Source of the DNA: Thinopyrum elongatum
Taxonomy: Eukaryota; Streptophyta; Magnoliopsida; Poales; Poaceae
Direction: 5' to 3'
Assembly: GCA_011799875.1 (NCBI GenBank)
Contig: CM022299.1
Span: 355,274,782 to 355,338,781, forward strand
DNA: 64,000 bases
The position numbers were made by a program, and so were the translations under genes. The stretch's first letter is position 1. Each line of letters opens with the position of its first letter. The notes under the pieces are model-generated. The model was not told the origin of the DNA and ran no database searches. It was given only the letters and a program-made list of their open reading frames with translations. Positions 44,473 through 56,900 of the stretch are shown in pieces.

Positions 44473-45996
44473 TGATACGTCTCCCATGTATCTATAAATT
44501 TTTATTATTCCATGCTATTATAGTATCAATTTTGGATGTTTATTATGCAATTATATATCATTTTTTGGGACTAACCTATTAACCTAGCGCCCAGTGTCAA
44601 TTGCTGTTTTTTGCTTGTTTTTGGCTTTTCAGGAAATCAATGTCAAAAACTTTGGATTTCTTTTTTCTGGACCAGATGGGACACTAGAAGGTTCGAGAGA
44701 AGACCTAACGAGCTACGAGGGAGCGACAAGCTCGGGAGGCGCGCCCCAGGGGTCGCCCCCAGGCTTGTGGGCCCCTCCTAGCACCTCTTGACCTAATTCC
44801 ACCTCTATAAATTCCCAAATATTCCCGACACATCAGAGAGACAGCTGAAATACTCTTTCCGCCGCCGCAAGTTTTTGCTCTCGTGAGATCCCATCCGGAG
44901 GCCTTTTCTGGCACTCTCCCGGAGGGGGAATCGGTTGCGGAGGGGTTCTTCATCAACCTTGCTTCCCTTCCGATGATGTGTGAGTAGTTTACCACGGACC
45001 TACGGGTCCATAGCTAGTAGCTAGATTGCTTCTTCTCTCTCTTTGATCTTCAATACAATGTTCTCCTCTATGTTCTTGGATATCTATTCATTGTAATCCT
45101 TTTTTGTGGTGTGTTTGTTGGGATCCGATGAATTATGGGTTTATGATCAGATTATCCATGAATATTATTTGAGTCTTCTCTGAACTCTTTTATGCATGAT
45201 TGTTATAGCTTTGTATTTCTCTCCGATCTATCTATTTTATTTGGCCAACTAGGTTGATTTATCTTGCAATGGGAGAGGTGCTTTGTGATGGGTTCGATCT
45301 TGCATTGCTCAATCCTAGTGACAAAAGGGGACATGACACGTACTTGTACCATTGCCATTAAGGATAAAACGATGGGGTTTATTCATATTGATTGGATTTA
45401 CTTTGTCTACATCAGGTCATCTTGCTTAAGGTGTTACTCTATTCTTTATGAACTTAATACTCTAGATGCATGCTGGATAGCGGTCGATGTGTGGAGTAAT
45501 AGTAGTAGATGCAGGCAGGAGTCGGTCAACTTGTCTCGGACGTGATGCATATATACACAATCATTGTCTTGGATATCGTCATGATTATTCGCTTTTCTAT
45601 CAATTGCCCAATAGTAATTTGTTTACCCACCGTATGCTATGTTCAAGAGAGAAGCCTCTAGTGAAAACTATGGCCCCCGGGTCTATTTTAATCATATATT
45701 AAAATCCAAAATACCTTGCTGCAATTTTATTTACTTTATTTTATTTTGTATTTTTGTTTATCTATCTATCACTACAAGATTTGATCCTTGCAAGTAACCG
45801 CCGAGGGATTAACAACCCCTTGTTTGCGGTGGGTGCAAGTATTTGTTATTTTCTCTGTAGGTACTGCTAAGAAGGTGTTGCGTGGTTCTCCTACTGGATT
45901 GATAACCTTTGTTCTTAACTAAGGAAAATACTTATCTCTATTGTACTGTCTCATCCTCTCCTCTTCGAGGAAATCCCAACGCAACTCACAAGTAGC
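44473..45996 (+). repeat. 3' LTR of Athila-type element C (Sabrina-like)
   Basis: Starts TGATACGTCTCCCATGTATC and ends near AACTCACAAGTAGCA; about 1524 bp, right end approximate. The words GGCCCCCGGGTCTATTTTAA and ACTGGATTGATAACC are typical of Sabrina-type LTRs. Its 5' partner is not in the window. Confidence 0.75.
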
Positions 45997-46005
45997 AGGC
46001 CTTAG

Positions 46006-46469
46006 GTGATGATTTCCCCCTCCGGCAAGGTGCCAGAACAGGGCTCCAAATGAGATTGCTTCGGTATAGAGGCTTGCGGCGGCAGAGTGAAAGTTCTAGG
46101 TTTCTTTCTGGGTTTTTTGGTATTTATAGGATTTTTTGGCGTTGGTTTCACGTCAAGGGGGGCCACGAGGGAGCGACAAGCCTGCTCGGCGCGCCCTGGG
46201 TGGGAGGGCGCCCCCCCAGGCTTGTCACATCCTCGTGGATCTTTTGGTCCTTCCACGAAGCTTCCGGGGGTTTGGTCCATAAAAAATCACCGTAAATTTT
46301 CAGCCCATTCCAAGAACTTTTATTTCTGCACAAAAAAACAACACCACAGTAGTTCTGCTAAAAACAGCGTTAGTCCTGGTTAGTTCCATTCAAATCATAC
46401 CAAAACCGTATAAAACTGTTGTAAACTTGGCATGAATACTTCATAAATTATAGATACGTTGGAGACGTA
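46006..46469 (-). repeat. Truncated 3' LTR of Athila-type element E
   Basis: 464 bases from TGATGATTTCCCCCTCCGGC to GGAGACGTAT, matching 53311-53785 closely. About 870 bases of the LTR are missing on the left, at a junction nine bases after the LTR of C. Confidence 0.8.
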
Positions 46470-48246
46470 TTGGCATCCCCAAGCTTAATTCCTGCTTGTC
46501 CTCGAGTAGGTAAATGATAAAAGAAATAATTTATGAAGTGTGACTGCTAGCATAGTGTATAAGTTTGATCAATGATAATTTCAATCACTTTTCCTAGCAT
46601 CGTAATAGCAACTCTTTATCATAAAACTCATCGTGATCAAGTAGCAATCAGTTCACATGTTATGGTTCAAACAATGCATTCTCTTGAAACTTAACACCCT
46701 ATGTTCTTAGTCACCAAACAATTTCAATGCATCTTATTTTAAGCAAAGTCTAAGTAAGAGCTCCACATACTCAATTATCATATGGTATTCTATGATTGCT
46801 AATAATCAAAGCATATTTTTAGAACAAATATCATCCACTGAACACAGAGAAAGATAGGGGCTTTAATGTTTTGCCTCCCAACTTATTTATCATAGAGATA
46901 ATTATCAAAAATAATAATTAATGACCAAATATATTTGAATGGCCATATGTGCCTGGATCTTTCCCCACCACATGATGCTTGCCAACTAAATAATAGGTTG
47001 GAAGAAGAAATTGACTCAACAAAAATAAAATTAATAGAAAAAGTAGAAGATAAGCCCTTCGCAGAGGGAAGCATGGATTTGTAGAGGTGCTAGAGCTCAA
47101 AGCTTAAAACAAAGATGAATATAATTTTGAGAGGCATGCATTTCCTGTCAACGTCACGACCGAGAGTTCCCAATATCTTCCATGATAAACACAATTATAG
47201 GCGGTTCCCAAGCGGAAAGGTAAAGTTTACTCCCCCTCAACCATTCAAACACAAGCCATGGCTAGCCGAATCCTCGAGTGCCCTCCATACAATCAACTTT
47301 TCGAGGGAGTTTGTTTCATTATTTTTCGTTTTGATCATGGGACTGGGCATCCCAATTACCAGTCTCTCTCATGCAATGACAAGTGAAAAAACACCCATCG
47401 TGAGAATAACCCGCTTAGCATGGAAGATACCGACCACCCCCTGCCGCTTCATGAGCGGTACGGGCACACAAAACAGATGTTTATTTGAAGATTTAGAGAT
47501 GGCACATGCAAATTTACTTGGAACAGCAGGGTAATACTGTATATAGGTAGGAATGGTGGACACTCATGGAAGAAACTTGGCTCAAGGGTTTGGATGCACA
47601 AGCAGTATTCCCGCTTAGTACAGAAATTTTGGCTAGCAAAAGATTCTAAACAAGCACCACATATTGGAGGATCCATAACAATATAACTTCGATGCAAATA
47701 TACCCAACCATAACTCATTGTGTTGTCTTCCTTGTCCAACTTCAACTAATTTGCTCAAGTGAAAATAATTAATGGGTATTTACAATCATATAAGATGTCC
47801 AATATAATATATTTGTATGTGAAAGTTCTCTTCCATATACTATCTTTCATGAATTGTTTGTATGACCAATATTGTGATTGTCAAACTTCAATAGATTTTA
47901 CTTTCTAAACCAAATGTGAAACATTTCTGAGCATGAGACAAGCATATGAAGCACATATAACTTCAACTTTATGATATTCAATTCATTCAACAAATTACTC
48001 TTAGGATATAAGTGAAGCACAAGAATGAATGACAAACTACTCCAAAAGATATAAGTGAAGATCAATGAGTAGTCAAACAATTAAGTAGCTATGTGAAGAA
48101 TCTCTCCAAATAAAGATTTTAGATCCAAGTATTTTATTAATACATCAAGCAAAATCAAAATAAAAGGACACACCAAGGATAGCACACATCGTGTGAAGAA
48201 GCAAAAACTTAGGCTCAACCTAGACTAACCGATAGTTGTTGACGAA
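46470..48246 (-). other. 3' non-coding interior of element E, first part
   Basis: AT-rich, starting with GGCATCCCCAAGCTTAATTC and CTCGAGTAGG next to the truncated LTR. An open stretch at 47115-47534 (plus, 139 codons) shows no homology and lies opposite the element's coding strand; I do not call it a gene. Confidence 0.5.
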
Positions 48247-49620
48247 GAAAGGTGGGATACCTACCGGGCATCCCCAAGCAGATGCTTGAGACTTCTTGGA
48301 ATATTAACTTGGTATGCCTTGGGCATCCCCAAGCTCGAGCACTTGTGTCTCCTTAATTCCTCTCATATCATGGTTTCCCTAATTTTTAAAAACTTCATCC
48401 ACACAAAACTCAACAAGAACTCATGAGATAAGTTAGTATAAATCAATGCACAATCTTATCATTCCCTACTGTAACAACTCACTAAAATTATAATTAAACA
48501 TTGAATACTAAATGCCTCTACATATTTAATACTCCTATCCTCAAATATAATCATTAAACAAGCAAACATTTGCAAAACAATGCAATCATAACAGCAATCT
48601 GTCTAAACAGGACAGTCTGTAAAGGATGATGAAGGATCCATACTTATTTAACTCAAAAAATTCTAAAAACTTACCAAACTGTAGAAACTTTATCATAGCT
48701 TGTTGTGTCGAAATTTCAACATTTTATCACATTCTAACTTTTTTAGAGAATCCACGCAATAGCATGCAACTTTATGTATTGAAACAGCAACTCATATACA
48801 TGCAAACTAAGCATGGTGAAGGATATCCTTGACACTTTTATTGAAAGTAAAGATACAAAACATTATTCTAAATAACAGCAAGCAAATCTCAACAAAATAA
48901 AATAACACTCCAAGCAAAACTCATATCATGTGACGAATAAAAATATAGCTCCAAGGAAGGTTGTCGATAATGTTGAAGACGAAAGAGGGGATGCCTTCCA
49001 GGGCATCCCCAAGCTTATTTTCTTGGGTCTTCCTTGAATATTACCTTGGGGGTGCCTTGGTAATCCCCAAGATTAGGTTCTTGCCACTCCTTATTCTCCT
49101 CATATCGATATCACATGTAGAACTTGAAAACTTCAATCACCCAAAACTTAACGGAACTTCGTGAGATGCGTTAGTATAATAAAACAAATAATTCACTTGG
49201 GTACTGTCAAGAAAAGATTCATAATTTTTTGCACATAATTCCTACTGCACTCTATCATTTCCACAATTTATATTGACCAATAGAAGCCATAGAAATTATA
49301 AAGCAAGCAAACTATGCATTGAAAACAGAATCTGTCAGAAACAGAACAGTCTGTAATGATCTGAATAATGACCATACTTCTACAACTCTAATAATTCTGA
49401 AAAAATAGGAAATTTATATACCAATCATTTTTAAAAACTTCGTATCAAAAGCACGTTCTAGTGAATTATAGAAATTCCTGGACTGAGCTCAAGTTTCTGT
49501 TTTGCACAGAATCAAGTCAACTATCATCCACACTATCCCAAAGGCTTTACATGGCACTTTATTGAAACAAAAACTATAAAACATGATTACTATGGCCGCT
49601 TAATCATGTGAACACACAAA
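48247..49620 (-). repeat. Diverged tandem duplication (about 740 bp units) inside element E
   Basis: Unit 1 (about 48247-48980) and unit 2 (about 48984-49620) share an ordered series of landmarks: GGCATCCCCAAG, CTTGGAATATTAACTTGG / CTTGAATATTACCTTGG, ACTTCATCCACACAAAACTC / ACTTCAATCACCCAAAACTT, GAGATAAGTTAGTATAA / GAGATGCGTTAGTATAA, and ACAGTCTGTAA. Boundaries are approximate and divergence is high. Confidence 0.55.
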
Positions 49621-50092
49621 AATAGTAGGTATAAGTATTGGGTTGTCCCCCAACAAGCACTTTTCTTTAACGCCTTTTTAGCTAGGCATGTGATTTCAAT
49701 GATGCTCACATAAAAGTAAATAATTGAAACATAAAGGGGGCATCATGAAACATATGAGTAGCACATTTAAGTCTAACACACTTCCTATACATAGGGATTT
49801 TGTGAGCAAACAAATTATGGGAGCAAGAATCAACTATCATAGGAAGGCAAAACAAGCATGACTTCAAAACTTTCAACACATAGAGAGGAAACTTGATATT
49901 ATTGAGATATGTAAAAGCATTTGTTCCTCTCTTATAATAATTTTTAGTAGCATCATGAATGAATTCAACAATATAACTATCACATAAATCATTCTTGTCA
50001 TGATCTACAAGCATAGAACTTTTATTACTCTCCACATAAGCAAATTTATTCTCATAAATAGTAGTGGGAGCAAACTCAACAAAACAATTATC

Positions 50093-50106
50093 ATGAGATA
50101 CTTGAT
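50093..50106. other. Left 14-bp target duplication of LINE-like insertion
   Basis: ATGAGATACTTGAT here is identical to 51716-51729. Confidence 0.85.
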
Positions 50107-51715
50107 GAAGGAGAATAGCGACGGAAAAAACGCCCCCGCGTCGCTCCCGTGCGAGCGACACGGGCGGACTCTGCCGCCCTAGGCACCGCTAGTATCCCGG
50201 CCAACCCTCTCTGCCGCCGCCACAAGGCAAAGCCTCGCGGCCGACGGCGGCGGTGGAGGACCTTGCTCGTGGCGCTGGGGGGCACTCGGCACGGCGGGTC
50301 GTCTCCTGGTTTTCTGCGCATCACCATGGCGCTGGTGTGCGGATCCGCCCAATCTAATGCATCCGACTCCGGCTACTTGGTCCGTCTTCGGCGATGTGCT
50401 GCTCGATGAGCGAGCACGGTGCTGCGAGCTGGAGGTCGTCACGGCGCTCGCGGATCCCCTCTTCCTCATGTCCTTGAACACTGGGCTCCTACCAGCTCCA
50501 TCCAATCCAGTGGCGCGCACTATGATGGGCAAAGGGGAGGCTCCTCCACACGACTAGCTTGGGGATCGCCATGCTGGGGCGGCGGCCATCCTTCATGGCC
50601 GAGGTAATGGCAGCTGTGGCCTGCTCTCCATCGGTCAATTCCAGCAGATCGATTCAATTGAGCGCCTGCACCCAGGCTGGGCCATTCTCCATCCCATCGT
50701 GTGCTTCAGGTGACTGGTACATCTCTCAGTTCCCATGCGTGCTTTGGGAGGATAAGTTCCAACCGCTCCCGATTGTTGCGTCCACTGATGCCAAGCACAA
50801 GACACCAGGATGCGGTGTGATGCACTGGCTACTCAATGGCTTGGGGACGGGTGGTCGTGAAAGCAGTCTTCTTTCATCTAGCCATCGACGAGTTTCGGAC
50901 TTCTCCTTCGAAGGAAAACAAGGACTAGCTTATATGGCGCTCTTTGGAAACCTTGATTGGATAGGGACCGGTCGTGTGCACCCGTAACATCAGCATAACT
51001 AGCTTCATCGGGGTGTCACAAAGCTCTGTTTTTGTTGACACCTTGGGACATGTCTGCACCAAGATTCCCAAGGGTTCAACACATGCAGAGAATGCCATGG
51101 CGTGATTGGAGGACATGCAAATAGTGAAGGCGGGATCTTGGATGCGCTGAAGACTTTGCTTCACATGCAATTGTTTAGACTTAGCTTGGGGGTATGTTCC
51201 TGTCCAGACTGGGCACGAGTTCATGTGAGCCTGGTGGTACATGACTTGCAGTGGTAGCCTTCGCAAGTGGGGGCGGCAGCATTGGAGGACTTCTTTGTTG
51301 GTGGTGCTCCTTTGAGTACCGAGGCGTGATTCCTAGGGTGAAAACCCAAGGTCTGGCCTTTATTGGTTGTGCTTGGCAATGACCTTGTTGAACACATTGT
51401 TTTGGGAACGCGGTCTTTCTTCAGGGTGAAAACCTATGATCTTTGATCGGGCAACGACAACGCTTGTGCATTGTTTCCTTCCTGGAGGCGTTGCTTTTGG
51501 AAAACCTTCTTTCTAGTCCGGGTGTTGTCTTTGGTGGTGGTTAGATTGCTGCTACTGTGGGTGATTTATCACCGTGGCAGGCTTTTTTCTCTCTTTTTCC
51601 TTTTTTCTTCTTTTTTTGTTGTGTGAATCCTGGATGTTTTTAGGCATCTTGTTGGTGCAGAGGCTGGGTGTAATTGGTATCTTCTTGATATTAATATATT
51701 CCCCTTTCTAAAAAA
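50107..51715 (+). mobile_element. LINE-like non-autonomous retrotransposon insertion
   Basis: 1609 bp, GC-rich at the 5' end and ending in an A-rich tail (TTTCTAAAAAAA), between 14-bp target duplications. The 3' end (GTGTAATTGGTATCTTCTTG then ATATTAATATATTCC) and the segment GGGTGAAAACCTATGATC resemble 3' untranslated regions of Triticeae LINEs. No endonuclease or reverse transcriptase motif is present. The longest plus ORF (50559-50987, 142 codons) has no recognised homology. It may be an internally deleted LINE or a non-autonomous derivative. Confidence 0.7.
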
Positions 51716-52403
51716 ATGAGATACTTGATTGACATAACCAAATTGAATATTAAAATCATGATGACAAGATTCATGGTTATCATTAATCTTTATAGCATAC
51801 ATGTCATCACCATAATCATCATAGATAGCAACTTTGTTGTCATAATCAATTGAAACCTCTTCCAAAATAGTGGAATCATCACTAAATAATGTCATGACCT
51901 CTCCAAATCCACTTTCATAATAATTACAATAAGATTCAACACCCTCCAAAATAGTGGGATCATTATTACCTAGAGTTGACACTCTTCCAAACCCGCTTTC
52001 ATCAATATAATCATCATAAATAGGAGGCATGCTATCATCATAATAAATTTTCTCATCAAAACTTGGGGGACTAAAAATATCATCTTGATCAAACATAGCA
52101 TCCCCAAGCTTATGGCTTTGCATATCATTAGCATCATGGTATTCACAGAATTCATACTAATATCATTGCAATCATGCTTATCATTCAAAGATTTTATGCC
52201 AAACATTTTATTGAATTCTTCTTCTAACACTTTGGCACAATTTCCAGATCCATCATTTTCTAGAAACACTTCGTAAAGATAAAGAACTTGATGCAACTTC
52301 AATTCCATTTTTTTAGTTTTCTTTTATAAAACCAAACTAGTGAAAAACAAGAAACGAAAAGATTCAATTGCAAGATCTAAAGATATACCTTCAAGCACTC
52401 ACC

Positions 52404-52421
52404 TCCCCGGCAACGGCGCCA
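52404..52421 (-). other. Primer binding site (tRNA-Asp), element E
   Basis: The minus strand reads TGGCGCCGTTGCCGGGGA, the canonical tRNA-Asp primer site, ten bases inside the LTR. Confidence 0.9.
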
Positions 52422-52431
52422 GAAAAGAGCT

Positions 52432-53785
52432 TGATGTCTACTACACAACTTATTCATGTAGACTCGTGTTGGGCCTCCAAGCATAGAATTTTGTAGGACA
52501 GCAGGAAATTTCCCTCAAGTGGATGACCTAAGGTTTATCAATCCATGGGAGGCGTAGGATGGAGATGGTATCTCTCAAACAACCCTGCAATCAAGTAAAA
52601 GAAATCTCTTGTGTCCCTGACACACCCAATACAATGGTAAGTTGTATAGGTGCACTAGTTCGGCGTAGAGATGGTGATACAAGTGTGGTATGGATAGTAG
52701 ATATAGGTTTTTGTAATCTAAAAATATAAAAACAGCAAGGTAGCAAGTGATAAAATAGAGCAAAAACGGTATTGCAATGCTTGAAAAGAAGGCCTAGGGT
52801 TCATACTTTCACTAGTGCAATCTCTCAACAATGCTCGCCTAATTGAATCATATAACAATCCCTCAACGTGCAACAAAGAATCACTCCAAAGTTTCTATCA
52901 GAGAACGTAGGACGAAAACGTGTATCAACGCCTATGCATAGATCACCCCAATGTCACCATGGGAATCCGCAAGTTGAATACCAAAACATATATCAAGTGA
53001 CTCAATATAATACCCCATTGTCACCATGGGTATCCATATGCAAGACATACATTAAGTGTTCTCAAATCCAATATTCAATCTAACATGATGAAACCTCAAA
53101 GAGCAAGGCTCAATTCATCAAAACAAGATAGAGAGGGGAAAACACCATATGATCCAACTATATTAGCAAAGCCCATGGTACATCGAGATCGTGCCAGATC
53201 AAGAACACGAGAGAGACAGATAAAAAACATAGCTACTGGTACATACCCTCAGCCCCGAGGGTGAATTGTTCCCTCCTCGTCATGGAGGCTGCTGGGATGA
53301 TGAAGATGACCTCCAGTGATGATTTCCCCCTCCGGCAGGGTGCCGGAACAGGGATCCAAATTAGATCGCTTCGGTACAGAGTCTTGCGACGGTGGAGCGG
53401 AAGTTCTAAGTTTCTTTCTAGGGTTTTTGGTATTTATAGGAATTTCTGGCGTTGGTTTCATGTCAAGGGGGCCCACGAGGGAGCGACAAGCGTGCCCGGT
53501 GTGCCCTAGGGGGAGGGCGCACCCCCCAGGCTTGTCGCATCCTCGTGGCTCTTCTGGTCCTTCCACAAAGCTTCAGGGGTCTCTTTTGGGCCATAAAAAC
53601 TCACCGTAAATTTTCAGCCATTTCGAGAACTTTTATTTCTACACAAAAAAACAACACCACGGTAGTTCTACTGAAAACAGCGTCAGTTTGAGTTAGTTCC
53701 ATTCAAATCATACCAAAACCATATAAAATTGTTGTAAACATGGCATGAATAATTCATAAATTATAGATACGTTGGAGACGTATCA
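52432..53785 (-). repeat. 5' LTR of element E
   Basis: 1354 bp, TGATGTCTACTACACAAC to GGAGACGTATCA. The opening TGTCTACTACACAAC with GTAGACTCGTGTTGGGCCTC is what I recall from WHAM-type LTRs. The right 475 bases match 46006-46469. Confidence 0.85.
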
Positions 53786-53985
53786 GTTAGCAGCTCATTA
53801 TGTGCTGCCTCGTCATCGAAGTCAAGCAGCAGCAGCCGTCGCGGGAATGACTTTGCAGCCGCGCATCGAACTTCGAGGTCCGATTTGGCTGTGAGGATAT
53901 TTGTCCATTTTTTTGAGCGCATTTTCATGAGTGTACAGCTCATGCTGCTTCTTTTTCATGCTCTACGCAGTTGCGATTAGCTGTT
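53786..53985. other. 200-bp unassigned island between elements E and F
   Basis: Moderately GC-rich sequence with no LTR features. The minus strand is open (53761-53943) and encodes a segment containing KKWTNILTAKSDLEV and FDDEAAHNELL, which looks protein-like but which I cannot place. It could be a fragment of a gene or DNA transposon. The last five bases, CTGTT, would be the left target duplication of F. Confidence 0.35.
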
Positions 53986-56900
53986 TGTGACGCCCCCGAC
54001 TCAATCGTGCACTAATCATACACGCAAACATGCACGATCAGCAAGCAAGGATCTACACTACATATGCAACATTATCAATGGAGAAAGGCTGTATATGTGG
54101 ACTGGGCTGCAGAAATGCCAGAATAGAGAGAAGGCCTAGTCCTATCGAAGACTAGCATCTTCACGAAGCCATCATCTTGCACCATTAGAAGAGAGTAGAA
54201 TAGCATTTTATTAAGCAAACATGTTGAAGCAAGCCTAGAGATCCTTCCTCGACTCCCTGCGAGAAAGCGATCCCGATGCTTCAATTAAGTAACAAGTATC
54301 TAGTTCAAGTAGTAGATCGGGATACACAAACTAAGCGTCCTTTACCATAGGACTGGCTATCGATAGATTATTCATCCCTGCAGGGGTGCACTACTGTTAC
54401 CCAACACGCTCGATCACCTCTGGCCGGACACACTTGCTGGGTAATGCCCGACCTCGGGAGATCAACACGAAGCAGCGCCCTACCTAGGCTCAGCAGAGAG
54501 GTCAGCACGCCGGACTAACCTATGCACCCAGAGGTCTTGGGCCATCGCCCTGGGCACCCTGCGCGTTGCGTGGCTGGCCGGGGTGCAGGCGCGACACTGA
54601 ACTCGTCAGTGAAGTATCCAGCCCAATCCCGGCGATCAGCCCGCACGATGAATCATGACATCTGATGAGCTTTCGGGAGAAACATACATCGCAGAGGGCC
54701 CCATAACCATTATCCCGTGTGGTGGTAGTGCGTATAGGGCACGTCGACCCACTCAGATCACAAACCCAAATCCAATAGGCTCATTTAGTATCACGCGGAG
54801 ACAATCAGAGTTTCTGAAGCTCCGCCACAATATCACACTCGAGTGCCCTTCCGGCACACCCGACATCATAGATCCCCAGCGGGTACCCACCAGGGTCGAC
54901 CCGCCTGTAACAAAGGTCAAGGTAACCGTGTGGTCAGAACATCAAGGGGGAAACCCGAGGAATCACCCTCGGTGGATTCCACTCGACAAAATCATCAGGG
55001 TGAACGTATGAGGCATCACCCTCGGATTCACACTGAAGGGTTGCACAACAGAGTCGTATCGGAAGTGGAGAAGAAGGAATCACCCTCAATGACCACGACC
55101 GAACAGCTACGCTGCAGAGTATTCATCAGGAGTGCGTTACGAGGTATCACCCTCGGCACTCGAGAGTAGCTATGCAGAGTCGTACAACTAAGGGGGTGAA
55201 GTGAGGTGTCGGTCTCTGCTCGACGATCACACTGATTGAGTCATCGATGATCAAGAAGGGGCAACAAGGGTAAGGTGGTGGGGTCACTGATGGTTCACTA
55301 CAACCCTATACTAAACAGTTTATCATAGGCAGGTAAGGTAACAATGAACAGGTTACGAAAGCAGGCTATGCATCAGATTAGGAGCAAACATTAACAGTAG
55401 CAAAATCTAATGCAAGCAGGAAAAATGGAATGGGCGATATCTGGATGCTCAAGGGGGGGGGGGCTTGCCTGGTTGCTCTGGCAAGAGAGAGGGGTCGTCA
55501 ACGGGCTGCTCGTCTGGAGCGTAGTCGTACCCGGCTGCAACATCGTCGGTCTCGGCGTCTATCGAGAGAGAAGGAGGGGGAAAGAAACAATAAATCCACG
55601 GCAAAGATGCAAACAATATGTATGACATGACTAAATGATATGCCGGGGTGTTCTACTGCCTAACTAAATGATTTAGTTAATTTAGGAGTTTATCCGGATT
55701 TATTTAATTAAAGTTGGGCACTATTCATTTATCGAAATCGGTCTAAAAGTTCAATGTTCATCTAGCTAGGGGCATCTGACAGGAAAACGGAGGGCGTATT
55801 CGGGTTCGTATCGAAATTCTGAGCAACTTTCAAATATAAATTATTTTCATCGGAGTAACGGATTATTTTATATGATTTTCTAAAGTTTAATTGATTTCCT
55901 GAATTTAATTATTTATTTAAATTAGAATTATCCAGAATAGTGAATGATGACGTCGACATCAGTATGACGTCAGCAGGTCAACTCTGGCTGGCCAGAGTCA
56001 AACCTGACAGGTGGGTCCAGTGGGACCCACATGTCAGTGACCGAGCTAATTAACCAGGGTTAATTTAATTTAACTAAACTAATTAGAAGGTGGGGCCCAG
56101 TAGTCAGTGTCTGTTTAGGATTTTAATTAACTAATTAGCTAATTAACTAATTATCTATTTATTTAAATTCATTTAAATGGCTGGGCCCCACATGTCATAG
56201 ACAGGGGCGGCCACGTCAGCAGTTGACCTGGTCAACTGGTCAACTGGGGCCCAAGGGTCAGTGGCACAGGGCGGGGCCCACCCAGGCCAGGTCAGAAGTG
56301 GCCGGTGACGCGCCGGAGTAGCTCCGGCGAGACAAAACGCAGCGGCGCGTGTCGGGCTCGGCTCGGGTTTTGCGCACAGGGGGTCCCAGGGGCTGTGGTT
56401 GCTTGCGTTCGACGCGGCTCGACGTCGCGCGTCGAACGATGGCGGTGCGGGGTGCTAGGGAGGCCGAAGCGGAGCGCCAGGAGCTCGCCGGCGGCGGGGT
56501 GGTTCGGGCGTGCGGCGGAGACGGGGCTACGGTGCGAGTTCGGGCGCCTACGTGCACGCGCACGCAAGACGGGCGCGAGCAAATGACCAAAAGGTCAGCG
56601 GAACGACACCGGCCATGAGGTCCGCGGCGGTGGGCTCGGGCTACGGTGGAGCGAGCGCTACGGGCGGCTAGAGACGGCAGGGGAGGGCGCGTTCGGCGCA
56701 GGGGCTCACCGGCGTTGCAGAGAAGGCCCGGGGAAGAACGGAGGAGCTCGGGGCGGCGCGAATCGACGGCGGCGACGCAGGCGGCCGTAGGGGAAGAAGA
56801 CGATGCAGGCCGGCGATGCAGAGGTGTTCGGCTCCAACTCATTGGCGCAGGCGGCATAGAGGAGCACGGCGGTGAGGCTGGACTAGGCGGGACGGCATGG

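Larger units (their letters stand above)
49706..52308 (-). pseudogene. Unknown Athila-type ORF of element E, split by LINE-like insertion
   Basis: Starts MELKLHQVLYLYEVFLENDG at 52308, about 100 bases after the primer site. A one-base loss near 52140 shifts the frame into 52123 onward: an acidic Tyr-rich protein with two repeats, SGFGRVSTLGNNDPTILEGV and SGFGEVMTLFSDDSTILEEV. The ORF is cut at 51716 by the insertion and resumes at about 50105, running through HDATKNYYKRG to a C-terminal KIPMYRKCVRLKCATHMF at 49706. Homologous to the ORF of element C. No gag or pol domain recognised; the function is unknown. Confidence 0.6.
46006..53785 (-). mobile_element. Non-autonomous Athila-type Gypsy element E (WHAM/Sabrina-like)
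   Basis: Minus strand: 5' LTR 52432-53785, tRNA-Asp primer site, one degenerate ORF, about 3 kb of non-coding sequence, truncated 3' LTR. Nowhere in the 6-kb interior is there a gag zinc knuckle, protease, RT or integrase motif, so mobility would depend on enzymes from another element. A LINE-like element is inserted in its ORF at 50107-51715. Confidence 0.75.

Noticed and set aside
47115..47534. 139-codon plus-strand ORF in element E
   Set aside because: Opposite to the element's coding strand, no motif, and the flanking non-coding sequence looks the same.
50559..50987. 142-codon ORF in the LINE-like insertion as a host gene
   Set aside because: No recognised homology; confined within target duplications and next to a LINE-type 3' end, so part of the element.
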